DNA of 64,000 nucleotides from Melastoma dodecandrum (lineage: Eukaryota; Streptophyta; Magnoliopsida; Myrtales; Melastomataceae): positions 62,001 through 126,000 of the forward strand of contig JARUPY010000252.1 of NCBI GenBank assembly GCA_029817715.1. The letters are read 5' to 3'. The notes under the pieces were generated by a model that ran no database searches, was not told the origin of the DNA, and was given only the letters and a program-made list of their open reading frames with translations. Both the position numbers and the translations under genes were made by a program. Positions 46,304 to 59,800 of this stretch are shown here, one piece after another. The first letter of the stretch is position 1; each line of letters opens with the position of its first letter.

Positions 46304-48754
46304 TGAAACGACTTACAAAATTTTTCAAACTTTATCAGAGTAGTTCTCCGTCATTTGACGGTCAAACCGCGGAAGACGACAAATCTATACCTCCACCGTG
46401 GCATCCTCTACAGCTTTATCTTGTAAATCTGAGCCACGTGTTTCTCGTTCCTCTGCAAGACTGAAATAATTTCCCCAAATTGGGGTCAGCGATAAATCGC
46501 CGAGTACGCCCCACCCATGCACATGCGAAAACCATGAGACTACTAACTCGCCCATTCGTGCACATTTATAAATCAGTTATGCAACACACGGCACAACCTA
46601 GCAGTATAAGGAAAACACTGAGATTCTAGACTCATCCTATCGTGGACCTTTGAAGTAGTCTTAGGCACACGAACATTTGAATCCACGGCAATACAACAAA
46701 TCATATAGATGCAACTATCAAACCACAGAATATATCAAGTTATAATTAGCGAGCATATATAGTGGTAGGCTGAATAATAAACAATAACTAAGCAATAAAT
46801 AATTTAACGCGTTGAAAGCAATAAATAAATAAGCGACTCCCTCATAACACCGGTGTCTCATATATCAACACTTCGTTCGGTGCCAGGACCACCGCAGTGC
46901 GTCCCCACCCCCTCCTCCGGGAGCGCCCGGGAAACGGCCAGCAGGCACGACCGCGCGTGGTCGTCACCTCCCCGTCCTCCTCCGACTCAACAGTCGGGAA
47001 CACATATCTCAACTCCCAATGCAATATCTATTCTGAATCCGAACAATCATAATATCATGGATGCTCCTTCGTGTCGCGGTCAGCTTATCAAACTGTAACC
47101 AAACGGACGCGGTCAGTCCAGACCGTTGGCGGCGGCAGCCTCATTTCCAGCATATTAATTCGTCGCAACTCCACGAAACTCAGCCACCGTCAACCGAAGT
47201 CAGCGTGGCTGATCCATTCCGTTAATACATCATCTTGTTTTCCGGATCAGCCGCACCATGCTCGCCCTTCAGTCCCCAACTGCCATCCCAATATTCGTGA
47301 ACCGCACAATAGAAGTTCTGTAAAGCAATAACTGACCGGCCACAAGATCGGATATATTGTCATCATTCACTACCTCAAGGTAATCATCACGGATCAGGGA
47401 GTATGCCACACTTATTATTATATCAAGCATCCAATCACAACAAGTATTCGGGCTACTATAAATCACAGCCGCAGAGGATCAATTTCCTCATCTCAGCGGG
47501 GGCGGCACATACACCTCTCAGCACCAAAACCAGAAAAAAAGGAATACGCTCTCTTAGCGGTATTCTCCATTATTCTTCCTGTGCCCTATTTTCTTGGCGC
47601 ACAGGACAGTAAAGAAGGTTCGCATTCATCCGCGATTTCCTTCTCCATTCAGGCCACAAAGTCATCATCAACACCCAAGCTCACAGAGCTTCAAGTTCCA
47701 GCCCACGACGCTCAATAATCGAGCGGTACTCGTCCGGGCATTCACAGCCCCGCTATGCGGCACGACGGGTTCTCTAAAACCGCATCTATCGGCATGCACA
47801 GCAGATAACTGGACGTAACACAACACACACCCCAACTCACTTCCTACGACGACTCACTACCCTTCCTTCCCCTGCCGCTCACACTCGACTTTTCCCCGCG
47901 GCAGCACTCATTATACACACATACAACAGAATCGATGAGACAACGTGACAGGGGAAGGGAGTGGGTCGTACCTTGTCCTTAATGACCTCTCAACCAACCT
48001 GTAGCCAACGGAAACTGCGTCCTTGTTTCCCCTCTGCAAATCGCGTGCCCTTCAGGAACAGCCCCTCGAGCTTCCGCTGTCTCCCACGATTCAAAAGCAA
48101 GTCGGAGTCGGGCTGTCCACGAGCGAGCGGCTGGAAGAAGAACAGCGGCTGCAGAGGAACGAAGAGGAAGCCCGCTGAAGGGAATCGCGCCTCACTTCGT
48201 GGGATGGCTCGGATGAGGTCTCCGTTCTCCCTCCAAACGCGTTGCCTCCCTCTCCGAGATGATGTGAATCGTCTCACATCAGGGAAAAGGTGAGGAAGAT
48301 AAGACAGGTTGCCTCCCCCCAAAAACTGATGTCTTTTCCCTCCTCATTTCCCCAACGAAGCTTGCTTGAGAAGCTTATTAAAATCCAAGGCCAAGATTCA
48401 TTTCAGGTATTCAACTTCCGACTAAATGGTGATGATTTAGGGGTCAAGGGTCAAACTTTCTACTATTTTACGTTGCAAATATCATCGTTATAAATATGCT
48501 ATTATGAAATCTAATTTTTAGTTCACATGTCAAAATTCTTGACGTACACGGATAAAATTATTACCCGAAACCGATTACGTTAGGTCGGCATCCCCTTTCC
48601 CGCGTGACGTAATCACATGTAATCGTCCCCGTAGTACCAATATTACCCCGCTTGTAACATCGTTTGACTTCGAGAATATTACATTCTCGTGTCCACGTCG
48701 GATTTGACTTGGTCAAAGTTTGACTCACCCCTAAAATTTTTACGGGTCTTTACA
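46304..48754 (-). mobile_element. Solo LTR, probably Ty3/gypsy
   Basis: A 2451-bp block begins tg and ends ca on both strands and is flanked by a perfect 5-bp direct repeat gctca (46299-46303 and 48755-48759), the classic LTR-retrotransposon target duplication. Read on the minus strand it starts tgtaaagacccgtaaaaatt, like the 5' ends of many plant gypsy LTRs. No gag or pol coding and no primer site lies inside, so it is one LTR left by LTR-LTR recombination. It sits within the presumed 5'UTR intron of the 14-3-3 gene, in antisense orientation. Confidence 0.78.
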
Positions 48755-48963
48755 GCTCAATACTTAGTTTTTTTGTTCCAATTCTGGAATGTAATGTCGG
48801 GTCGAGGTTCCCTTGAGATGAGGATCAGCTATGTTTCTGAGTGGTCTATTGGGAGGCTTTTACTGCTGCTAGATGCTGTTGTGCCGATTGACTGTTCTGT
48901 TTCTGATTTGGGTTTTTGTTGCGCTGCTTCAGATTTAGTCGAATCCGGAGCGCCTAAGAAAGA

Positions 48964-50209
<1,246 letters not shown>

Positions 50210-50810
50210 TTCATCCTCTCAGTATCAATGTCACGGGATGTCACCCTGTATAGTGATGCGGTCTGGTCTTACTTGCCTATCCTTGTTTTACTCCGTGATA
50301 GATATAAACTGGATGCCGAAAGTTCCATTCGGGATTAGCAACGGTCGCAGTCCACAGTTATTATAATGTGCAGACTTGCTATTAATCCCCTCTGGGAAAA
50401 CTTTGTAATGTAGATTTTTGCTGCCCTTTTCCAGCTTCCCAGGTTGAACTTTTAGATTTCTTAAAATCTGTTGTACGGGTGCAAGACCGAACTCGTTGGC
50501 ATCGAAGAAGATGACCGCATCAGGATGCTGTTCGCGTTTGAGCCCATTATATTACTCGGAATACATTAGCCCGTCGGAGGCCCTGTTAGTATGTGGATCG
50601 ATACCCGATCCGATCCGACCCGACCCGACCGGCCCTGGCCCATCCCTCCCCTCCACCCGGTGTCCCCCTCTCTGTGCAGATCTTTGAGCATGCCGGGGAG
50701 ATGCAAAACGAAGGCTTCCGGCACACTGAGACCCAGTTGGCAGCTCTTAACCCCTCTGACTCTGTCCCCATGATCTGATCCCCATCCCATCTTCTTCCTC
50801 CTCAGCAAGG
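50210..50810. other. 14-3-3 3'UTR and SWEETIE promoter
   Basis: A compact spacer of about 600 bp. 50595-50640 has a short ccgatccgaccc-type repeat, and 50640-50800 is pyrimidine-rich leader-like DNA just before the SWEETIE start codon. Confidence 0.5.
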
Positions 50811-53800
50811 ATGCCGAGGAATTACGTGAGGGACAACGTCCCCCTGTCTCGTTTCGGGGTCTTGGTGGCCCAGCTGGAGTCGATCGTCGCCTCCGCCTCT
50901 CAACAGCCCCCCGAACCCCTCCTCTGCTTTGACCTCCTCTCCGATCTCATCTCCGCTATTGACGAGGAGCCCCAGGTCCGTCTGTCTACCGGGGTCTTTT
51001 TCTTTCTCTTTTCTCGATCGTCACGGTGGAGGGCGTGGGTGGAGAGGTCGGCGGTGATGGAGAAGTGGGTAATTGTCTTGAAAAGGAGTAGATATTGGTC
51101 AGTTCAATGTTTCCCTTTTCGGTGAAAATCAACCTTGCTGGGCAGGTCGAACCATGGTCATGGATCGCGTGTTGTTTTAGCTTTTGATCTTTCATTCGGC
51201 GTGTGCTGGTGGATTTTCCGACTGGGTTGATGATTTTGGAAAAATGGACCTAACAGGTTTGAGTGATGTCTGTGGAAGGACTGGGAATGGGAGTTGATGC
51301 AAGTCTCTGCATTGTGATTATGCTTCAATCTGTGATTGATGCATGGATATATTATTTTTTATGAATGGGGATGGGAAGTGTTTCAACTTGTGAGGTCATT
51401 CTGGTTTGGAATTTGATGGGAAAATTGGGTGCTTCAGGAATCAATCCTGTTGTGGCAAAGGAAATGCGAGGATGCGTTGTTCTCTTTGCTCACCCTGGGT
51501 GCTCGAAGGCCTGTGCGTCATTTGGCTTCTGTGGCAATGGCGAGGATAATTTTCAAGGGAGACGGTATAGCGATATATTCCCGAGCAAGTAGCCTCCAAG
51601 GGTTTCTCTCGGATGGGCGAAGGAGTGACCCTAACCGAGTCGCGGGTTAGTTAAAAATGGAGAACATCCCGTTACATGTTTAAGTTTTGCCTTCCGTTTA
51701 TTGCTTCAGTTTGAAAGTTTGGTCTGGTAATTAATGTCTCTGCTGTTAAATAGCTATTCTTTTAGTGCGTACCAGTGCTTTGCTAGACGAACAATGTAAT
51801 TGTGAGTGCTTGAAATATTGGAATCTAGGTGGTTTTCCAGCTTTCTTTGATCACTTAACTGCAAGAGACAAGCATCTGCTTTTCAAGTAATTAGGTGTCT
51901 AGTGAGTTCATCAATCGATTTGTAGGCAAGTGAATACAACTTTTTGTTTAATGTGTTGGGTGGAATTTATATTTCAAATGGGGTGGTGCAGCTACATAGT
52001 TTAGCATGCTGGTGAAGAACATCAAGCGAGTAATCGATGTACTTGGTATCATTTCCATTGAAGATAAGCATTAGTTAAATAGTTTTGTAATTCATTTCGC
52101 TTTGATGAACTCACTTAATATAAATGGAAAGGTTTTCCTAGAAGTACTCGTTGGAACTGCTATCTGGCATTAGGAGGTATTGTCATATCATGGAGTCAGG
52201 TGCAATTGGTTAAATAATATTATTCTGTTGGAGTTATCATAGAACAGATATTATGGAAGTAATTTCTCATGAACAGTTCTTCTACTGATGGATAACCTTC
52301 TTTGACGTCAACTCATTATGTCCTGTAATGCACTTTTGCAGGAGTTGCACAATGTCTAGGTGAATTATATCGCTACTTCGGTAGAAGAATAACCTCTGGT
52401 TTACTTGAAACAACCACTATTGCAACAAAATTGATGAAATTTAATGAGGTACGCTTATTCATTGATGCTTTTTGGAGAGCCGATTGTCAAAATGGATTGG
52501 AGAAGTATATTGAACTACTTATCATCATATGACTGGACCCCCTTTCCAATATTAAATAAAAGTATAAATCAGGGCATGCAATTGGAATGAGATTGAATTG
52601 CTATTATAAGTTGTATGGAAAGTTTTTGTTTGTAAGTCCATAATATTTGTTGGACAATAAAAATCATTTAAATGTTTTCAGTTTCTAATTAGACTTTGGA
52701 GTCAGAAAATGACGTGGTTAAATCAAACTGATTGTTTGGCTGATGCTAAAGTTGAATTTCATGGTGGTTAGATTACATCTGCTATTACGGACGGTTGCTT
52801 TCTTCGGTGCTACTTACCATTGTAAACTTAAAGTTGAATTTCATGGTGGTTAGATTACATATGCTATTACGGGCGGTTGCTTTCTTCGCAGCTACTTACC
52901 ATTGTAAACTTTGTTCATGAGGGGAATAATACAAATTTCTGACCTGCAGGATTTTGTCAGAAAAGAAGCTCTTTATATGCTCCACCATGCTTTGGAAGGT
53001 TCGGGTGGATGTGCGGCATTTCCTGCATATAACGAGTCGTTTCGGCTCATTACACGTCTTGCATGTGGGGACAAGTCACCTGTTGTGAGAATAGCCGCAG
53101 CACGATGTCTGAAGGCATTTGCGAACATTGGAGGGCCTGGTTTAGGTGTTAGCGAGCTTGACTTGATAGCCTCTCACTGTGTCAAGGTGAGGAATGTCTC
53201 TCCTGTTAGGGCCAAGCTTGCAAGATCAGCTGCTAAAATGGCAAGAACCTTTGTCTACTAGGCTTTGGAGGATCCTATTTCTGCTGTTAGAGATGCTTTT
53301 GCTGAAACATTGGGATTGATTCTTGCTTTGGGAATGAATCCTGAGGCACAGGTACATCGTCAGATAATTATATTTGTTTTGATTTATTTGTGATACCAAA
53401 GGGTTTTCTAACAGGTGAAGAATGCTTTTTTTTTTTATCTCACACCAGCAGTTTTTATTTTTCAATATAGGTTCAACCTCGAGGGAAAGGGCCCATTCAG
53501 GTGGCAAAGAAACTAGAGGGTGCTCTACAGAGACACTTATTGTTGCCGTTTACGAAAGGTAAGAATTGTTTACTTAGGCTACCTAATTTGTCGACCTCTA
53601 AGTTTTCATATGCTACAATTTGGTGAAGGCTTGTGACTATAAATTATTTTATTGAGGATCTCATCCCCCCCCCCCCACCCAATTGCTATATTTTGAAGTA
53701 AATCTGTGCTTTTGCTTGGATAATTATGCTTTTTATCTATGGAATATATTTGTCTTCCTTGTTGAAAGTTCTCACTCATAAAGAATCTACCTGGAGCTGT

Positions 53801-56800
53801 CATGTACTAGATAAATTTATGAGGTTTCATTTAGTTTATAACACACTTCTACCTTCTATTTCTTGCATGAAACAACCTAATATTTGGAACAATGCTAGCT
53901 AGGAATTTTTTGTAGGTGCTTTGTGTCAATGCATATTAGCATATGTTGTATGCCCTCCTTTACATTTTTCTTTTTTGGTAAAAAGGGAGATTGATTGATG
54001 GATGCGCGAACCTTTACATTCACTGTATCATCGTCTAGCTTATGGTTATCCTGTACTTTGGTGCTGGACGCTGAAAGCATTTCCATGCAGCTACTGGGGC
54101 TAGATCAAAAGATGCTAGAATTGGGATAACATTATCGTGGGTCTCTTTCCTCCAGGTATGCAGACTGTCATATCTCATTTAAATTTCATTCCAGAGATCT
54201 GTCAAAATGTTGAACAATCCATTGGTATTCATATCCATATATGTCTTCATTTGTTGATTTCAATTCAGGCCATGTATTTAAAGTATTCACATCCAGATAC
54301 CGAACTTCAAAATTACTCCATCCTGGTGATGGATATGCTTCGAGCAGACCAGTCTTCAGATGCTCATGCCCTGGTACCTTTTACATTTTTCGTTTGGCTA
54401 TTTTTTTGTCCGTTGGTATTCAAAGTTTTATGTGAGTTAGCTGATGGCATGTTATATTCAATGGAGAAAACCCAGTAGTAAATGCTTAGTCTTTTGGAAT
54501 ACATTTCTCGTCAACCTCGAGGATGCTTTCTGCTGCAAAGAAAGGTCTCCAGAGTTGGAGTTTTTGCCTCGATCAGTCTTTTTAAGGGTTCCAAGGACAT
54601 CATATGAATTGAATTTTCTTCTTAAATTCTGTTTGGGAAATGATTTTTTTAATTTCCATATACCATCATTTACCGATCAATTATGTCCTAGTTTACTGTT
54701 TAAGTAATTACTTAAGTGGTTTGTCAAACGATAGATTTTCCCTACCTTTGTGGGAGCAATTTATGACTGGTATATCCGATGCGTCACGCTTACATGATTT
54801 TGGGATCCTTAATTCTGAGTATGCAGTGAATATTTGTTTCAAAGTACCGTTTGCCTGTGATTACATACCTACATATCTTACCTTTTGATGGCGCTGATAC
54901 CTGTTATGGCTTATGCAGGCTTGTGTTCTCTATATACTTCGTGTTGGCATAACAGATCAAATGACAGAACCAACACAAAGAACCTTTTTGGTATTTCTCG
55001 GGGAGCAGGTTGGTGGATGTTGTTTACAGCATCAGTGTGGTTGTTTCTAATTCTGTATGACTAATCAATCTTATCGAACTTGGTGCATTATCATTTCTTT
55101 TTTTTTTTCAAACAACTATTGACAGAGTCATTGATACATTGGTATTTTTGCAGCTTCAATCTTCTAATCTAGTTCCTGCAATGAGAGTGGCTGCTTTGCG
55201 TACCTTGTCATATACCCTAAAAACTGTGGCTGAGGTGTGTTTTGCAATTTATTCATATTTGAATTAAGATAACTAACTTGTCCCTAAGAAAGCTAGACTA
55301 GGTACATATTGCTGATTCTCCTGCTAGTTGGGATGCTCTGCTTGCTATTTGAGTTTGGATAACTGTACACCTGTAATCTTTTATGTCTGTATGATATCAG
55401 TTATCAATGTGTTTCTGCAAGGACTGGTGAATTGACATTCTGTATCTTGTGAAGAATCATCAGCATATTGTTTCTTACCGATGCTAATAATTGCATGGGA
55501 TATTTTATTACTGTACTAGTTGACAAGGAGAACAGCTCTCAATACCTTCTAGTTCTCTGTTATTATTTTGACAAAATAAATAATAGATTATGTTTCATTC
55601 AGTCTATGGAACATGCATGGCACAGAGAAAAAATAAACTTTATGATCTTGGGACAAAAAGAAGAGAATGCAGTTCCCTATCCAAAACCTTGGCAAAACTG
55701 ATTGGAATTGATTGGTTGATCAGATCTGATCTAAATGATGGCCACCATGATGTATTGAGATCAAAATTGTTGATGGCCAATGCACACCCTGTTTTTCTTT
55801 GCAGGTACCCACAGAATTCAAGGAAATTCTTGACGACACGGTTGTTGCAGCAGTGTCTCATACATCAGAACTTGTAAGATACTCTGATTGCATATATATA
55901 TATAGCTTAAATATAATATGTCGCAAGAAGATTCTGGAGTCCTTACGGGCATTATCAGGAACCCCTTATCGCAAGTTTTATGGAGACACTTCAATATCAT
56001 TTAGCCTCTCTGGATTAATCTTTATTCGAAAGAGAGGAGATAGAATAAACTTTTTCTTTTTGATTTTTTCTGTGATTGGATAGGTTCTCTTCTATTTAAC
56101 TGCTAATAAGTTGATTTTGTCAAATAGATCTTATATCTCTTGCTTTGGATGTATGAGAAATCAGTAAATTGTATGTTTCAACTTAGGGCATATACTTTTA
56201 AGAGTTGGAATGTTGCAAATTTAAAATCATGCATTGATTTTGTATTAGAGTTTTTAAAGCAAGCAGTTGATGCTAACTCATTCAAACTGCATTCTACATT
56301 AATTAGTTATAACAAATGTAACCCGTGTTATGCGCTTATTCATTGCCCTTGCCCCTTTCTAGTGAAAACATTCTTTTGATATTCATATTTTATTATTACC
56401 TTTTCTTTTACCAGGTTCGCATTGAGGCTGCTTTGACATTGCATGCTTTGGCAGAGGTTGATCCCACCTGTGTTGGAGGTTTGACATCCTTTGGATTGAC
56501 CACTTTGGGTGCATTGAGGGATAATATTTCCTTTGAGAAGGTATTGAATGTCTTCTGATGAAGCTTTTGTCATCTTTATGGATTTTTTTTTTGGTAGCGA
56601 AGGATAGATATCATTAATTAGTCGTCCAGGGTTTTAGGTTACAGATCCAGTGTTGCACAGAATGTCGACATGCAACAAATCCAAAATGAAATCCGGAGGA
56701 TAAGCAAAAGTGCTAAGAGTCATTCGGTGGAGTGCATCCTTAGCTAGCCTGTCCGCAACCCTGTTTTGCCCCCTCGCGACGTGTGATATTGTAGTCTCCT

Positions 56801-59800
56801 CGAGCTCACACAATAGCAACCTGCATTCAGCCATGAGAGGCGTTATGAAAGTGGTTGGCTGGTGGGAACCATTTAGATAGTTTGCTAGGGTGGATGCATC
56901 AATTTGTATCGCTAGGTGCTTGATTCCTAAATCTTGAGCTAGTCGGATTCTTTCCAGGAGAGCCTGAGCTTCGACTATTAGGCAATTTTTGTTTGGTTTT
57001 ATGATAGAGAAACCTCCAATCCATGTTCCTTTTTTATCTCTGACTACTCCTGCTATACCCACATTTAGGTCGCCTTCCTTAGTAGTTGCATCTGTGTTCA
57101 GGATGAAGGGCATATCGGGACTAGGTTCCCATCTAATCCGTGTCAATGGTTGTCTATTGTGAGCTTCCATGTTGTCCTCGAGATTGGTGTTTACTGTTGC
57201 TAATAAAACAAACCACTACATCAGTCCCAACTCAACCCAGGGAGAGACCAAACTCCACCCCACAACATGCAGAGCCCAACGCAACAAATTTTCAACCACA
57301 GACAGAGCATGTTGGTGTCCATGCTCGACGTGGGCACAACCATAACAGATCCACGAATCAACTCTATCTTAGCAATAGTCCGGGCGAACATAAGGAGCCA
57401 AATCCAGAAAGAGATACAAGAATGGGATCACCTAATGAAGATATAGGATCACCGCTGGCTGGCACTTTCCCTGTGGAACAGCTCCGATGCATCTCCAATA
57501 CGCATCAAGAGGATTCTGGACCCACCCAAACTGGGACTGCAAGGAGAGGATTCTACCTCAGACCACTTAGATTACATTATTGAAGAAGAAGTAACAAGGA
57601 CTCACCTATGCATCACTCCCTGGTTGTCTGCACTCTGGAGACCCCGCTGGTTGTGGAGATGAGCCCACCCTTACTGAATTGCTGCATGAGGATCTTTAGT
57701 CAGCCCCGATCAATGACCGACCACCCAGAGACCTTGGAAATCACTCCACTGGCTGGAGAACTGAGGAGCAACTCTCACCCTAACGGACTGTCGGCTGAAA
57801 CGGAATTATTGGCAAGTACCTTCCCACCTTACTCACCAACCATGAATATGCTAATTTGGAACATCAGGGGTACGGGGAACCCAAGTTTTTTAAGGCATTT
57901 TTGGGATCTTTACCACAAACACAAACCAAGCCTGGCAATTATATTGGAAACCAGAGCTTCTGGAGAGGGAGCAGCTAACATAATTAGAAAACTTCCATAC
58001 GACGGGTCCATTTTCTCTAATGCACATGGATTCAGGGGAGGAATCTAGGCGCTCTGGAACACCAACCTGATGGCTCTTAAGGGAATTGGCAAACACCGAA
58101 CATGAGATTCATGCCGAGGTTAGACTCCCAGCATCTACTCCTTGGCTTTTTTCAGCTATCTATGCTAGCCTTAGGAGTGGGGAAAGACAACTTATATGGT
58201 ACAACTGTAAGATAATAGTTGATAGTATAAAACTCTCATGGCTAATGGCAGGCGACTTCAATACCATTGTGAGTGAGACAGAAAAAATATGAGGTAGAAG
58301 GGTAACAATAGCTCAAACCAGAAACCTAGTAGATTGCCTAGACTACTGCTCATTGATTGACCTAGGTTACACTGGCCCTAGCACAACATGGTGCAATCTT
58401 AGATCCCAGGGAAGAATATCTCAGAGGCTGGACAAAGCGGTAGCAAACTCTGATTGGATAAATCTACATCTCGAATCATATGTAAAACACCTACCTAGAT
58501 GCCATTCAGACCACAGGCCTCTTCTACTACAACTAAAACAGCCCGCCAGAAATTATCTCCATAGACACTTTAGATTCCAAACGGCATGGTTAAAACATCA
58601 GGATCTACCAAACATAGTGACAGAAGCATGGATAGATTAGAAACATAAATACGAAGCAGCCGCCACTTTATTTGAGGAAAAGGTGGAAATTTGGAATAGA
58701 AAACCTTTGGGAGCATAACAAAGAAGAAAAGGAGAATACAAACACGATTACAAGGAATACAAAACTTTCTAGAAAGCAGAAACTCAGTCTTCCTCATAAG
58801 CCTAGAGAAAAGCCTGATCAGGAATACAACACAATTCTAGAAGAAGAGGAACAACTATAGTTTGTGAAGTCTAGAACAAACTGGATACTAGAGGGAGATA
58901 GAAACAAGAGATTTTTCCATGCAACCACAATTGCCAGGCGAAGAGCAAATCGAATCCTAGGACTCAATTGACAACACTTCGATCGAGGACCAGACAGTGA
59001 TTGGTGATCACATTAGATCAACCTTCCAGGAAAGATACTCATCAACACTAGCAAACAACTCATCTCTGCCCACCCATTTAAACCCCCTCTACCTGGCATC
59101 CCAGCAGTGAACCCCTTGACCCATGAAAAATTAGATAGCATATGTGATGAAATGAAAATAAAAAAGGCCCGGTTCTCTCTAAACCCGACCAAAGCGCCAG
59201 GTCCTAATGGATTACACCCCATATTTTTCCAGAAATTCTGGGGCACAATTAGGTAATCTATCACAGCACAGATCAAGCAGACCTTCAGCATAAGAAAAAG
59301 TGCCATCATCTATCACTTTTCTTGCTTGATAGTTCTTTTGGAATTGGATGATGTGATGTTTTCTTTTCAAACTGAATATGGATCTGACTTTGCATATGCT
59401 GGTATTAGGTATATATATATATGCATTTTTCTGGTGATTAGTTATGTCTCCTGACCGTTTCCATATAATGTCTGCAGGGAAGTAGTTTAAAGCTTCAGCT
59501 GGATTCTTTGCATGGCCAAGCGGTAGCACTAGCTGCTCTTGTGTCTGTTTCTCCCAAATTACCTCTTGGTTATCCATCCAGGTATGTGTTTATCAGGTAA
59601 ATTGTGTTTGCATATGGATGTGGGATTTTTATTGGTGACCAGCACAGGTCTGGGCAGCTAGTGTATGATTAAATGCATAGAAAGGATGTGCACGTATCTA
59701 TGCTACCTTGTTGTATTTGGAAAGAGCTCATTTCTATACGTCAAAGCATGACAAACCACAGTAACTTGGTTGTTCTGTTCATGAACATGAGAAATTGAAA

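Larger units (their letters stand above)
56583..59297. mobile_element. LINE retrotransposon with twin-priming inversion in SWEETIE intron 12
   Basis: Two LINE pieces lie head to head. 56583-57190 holds the 3' end on the minus strand: a T run (56583-56592, the poly-A tail) and an RNase H domain (56634-57170). 57190-59297 holds the 5' part on the plus strand: linker, endonuclease and the first RT block. Most of the RT is missing at the join. This is the structure expected from twin priming. The right border is approximate. The element is dead (several stops) and fully within an intron. Confidence 0.8.

Noticed and set aside
46842..48322. Multiple short frames on both strands at 46.8-48.3 kb
   Set aside because: They lie inside the solo LTR and have no conserved protein character.
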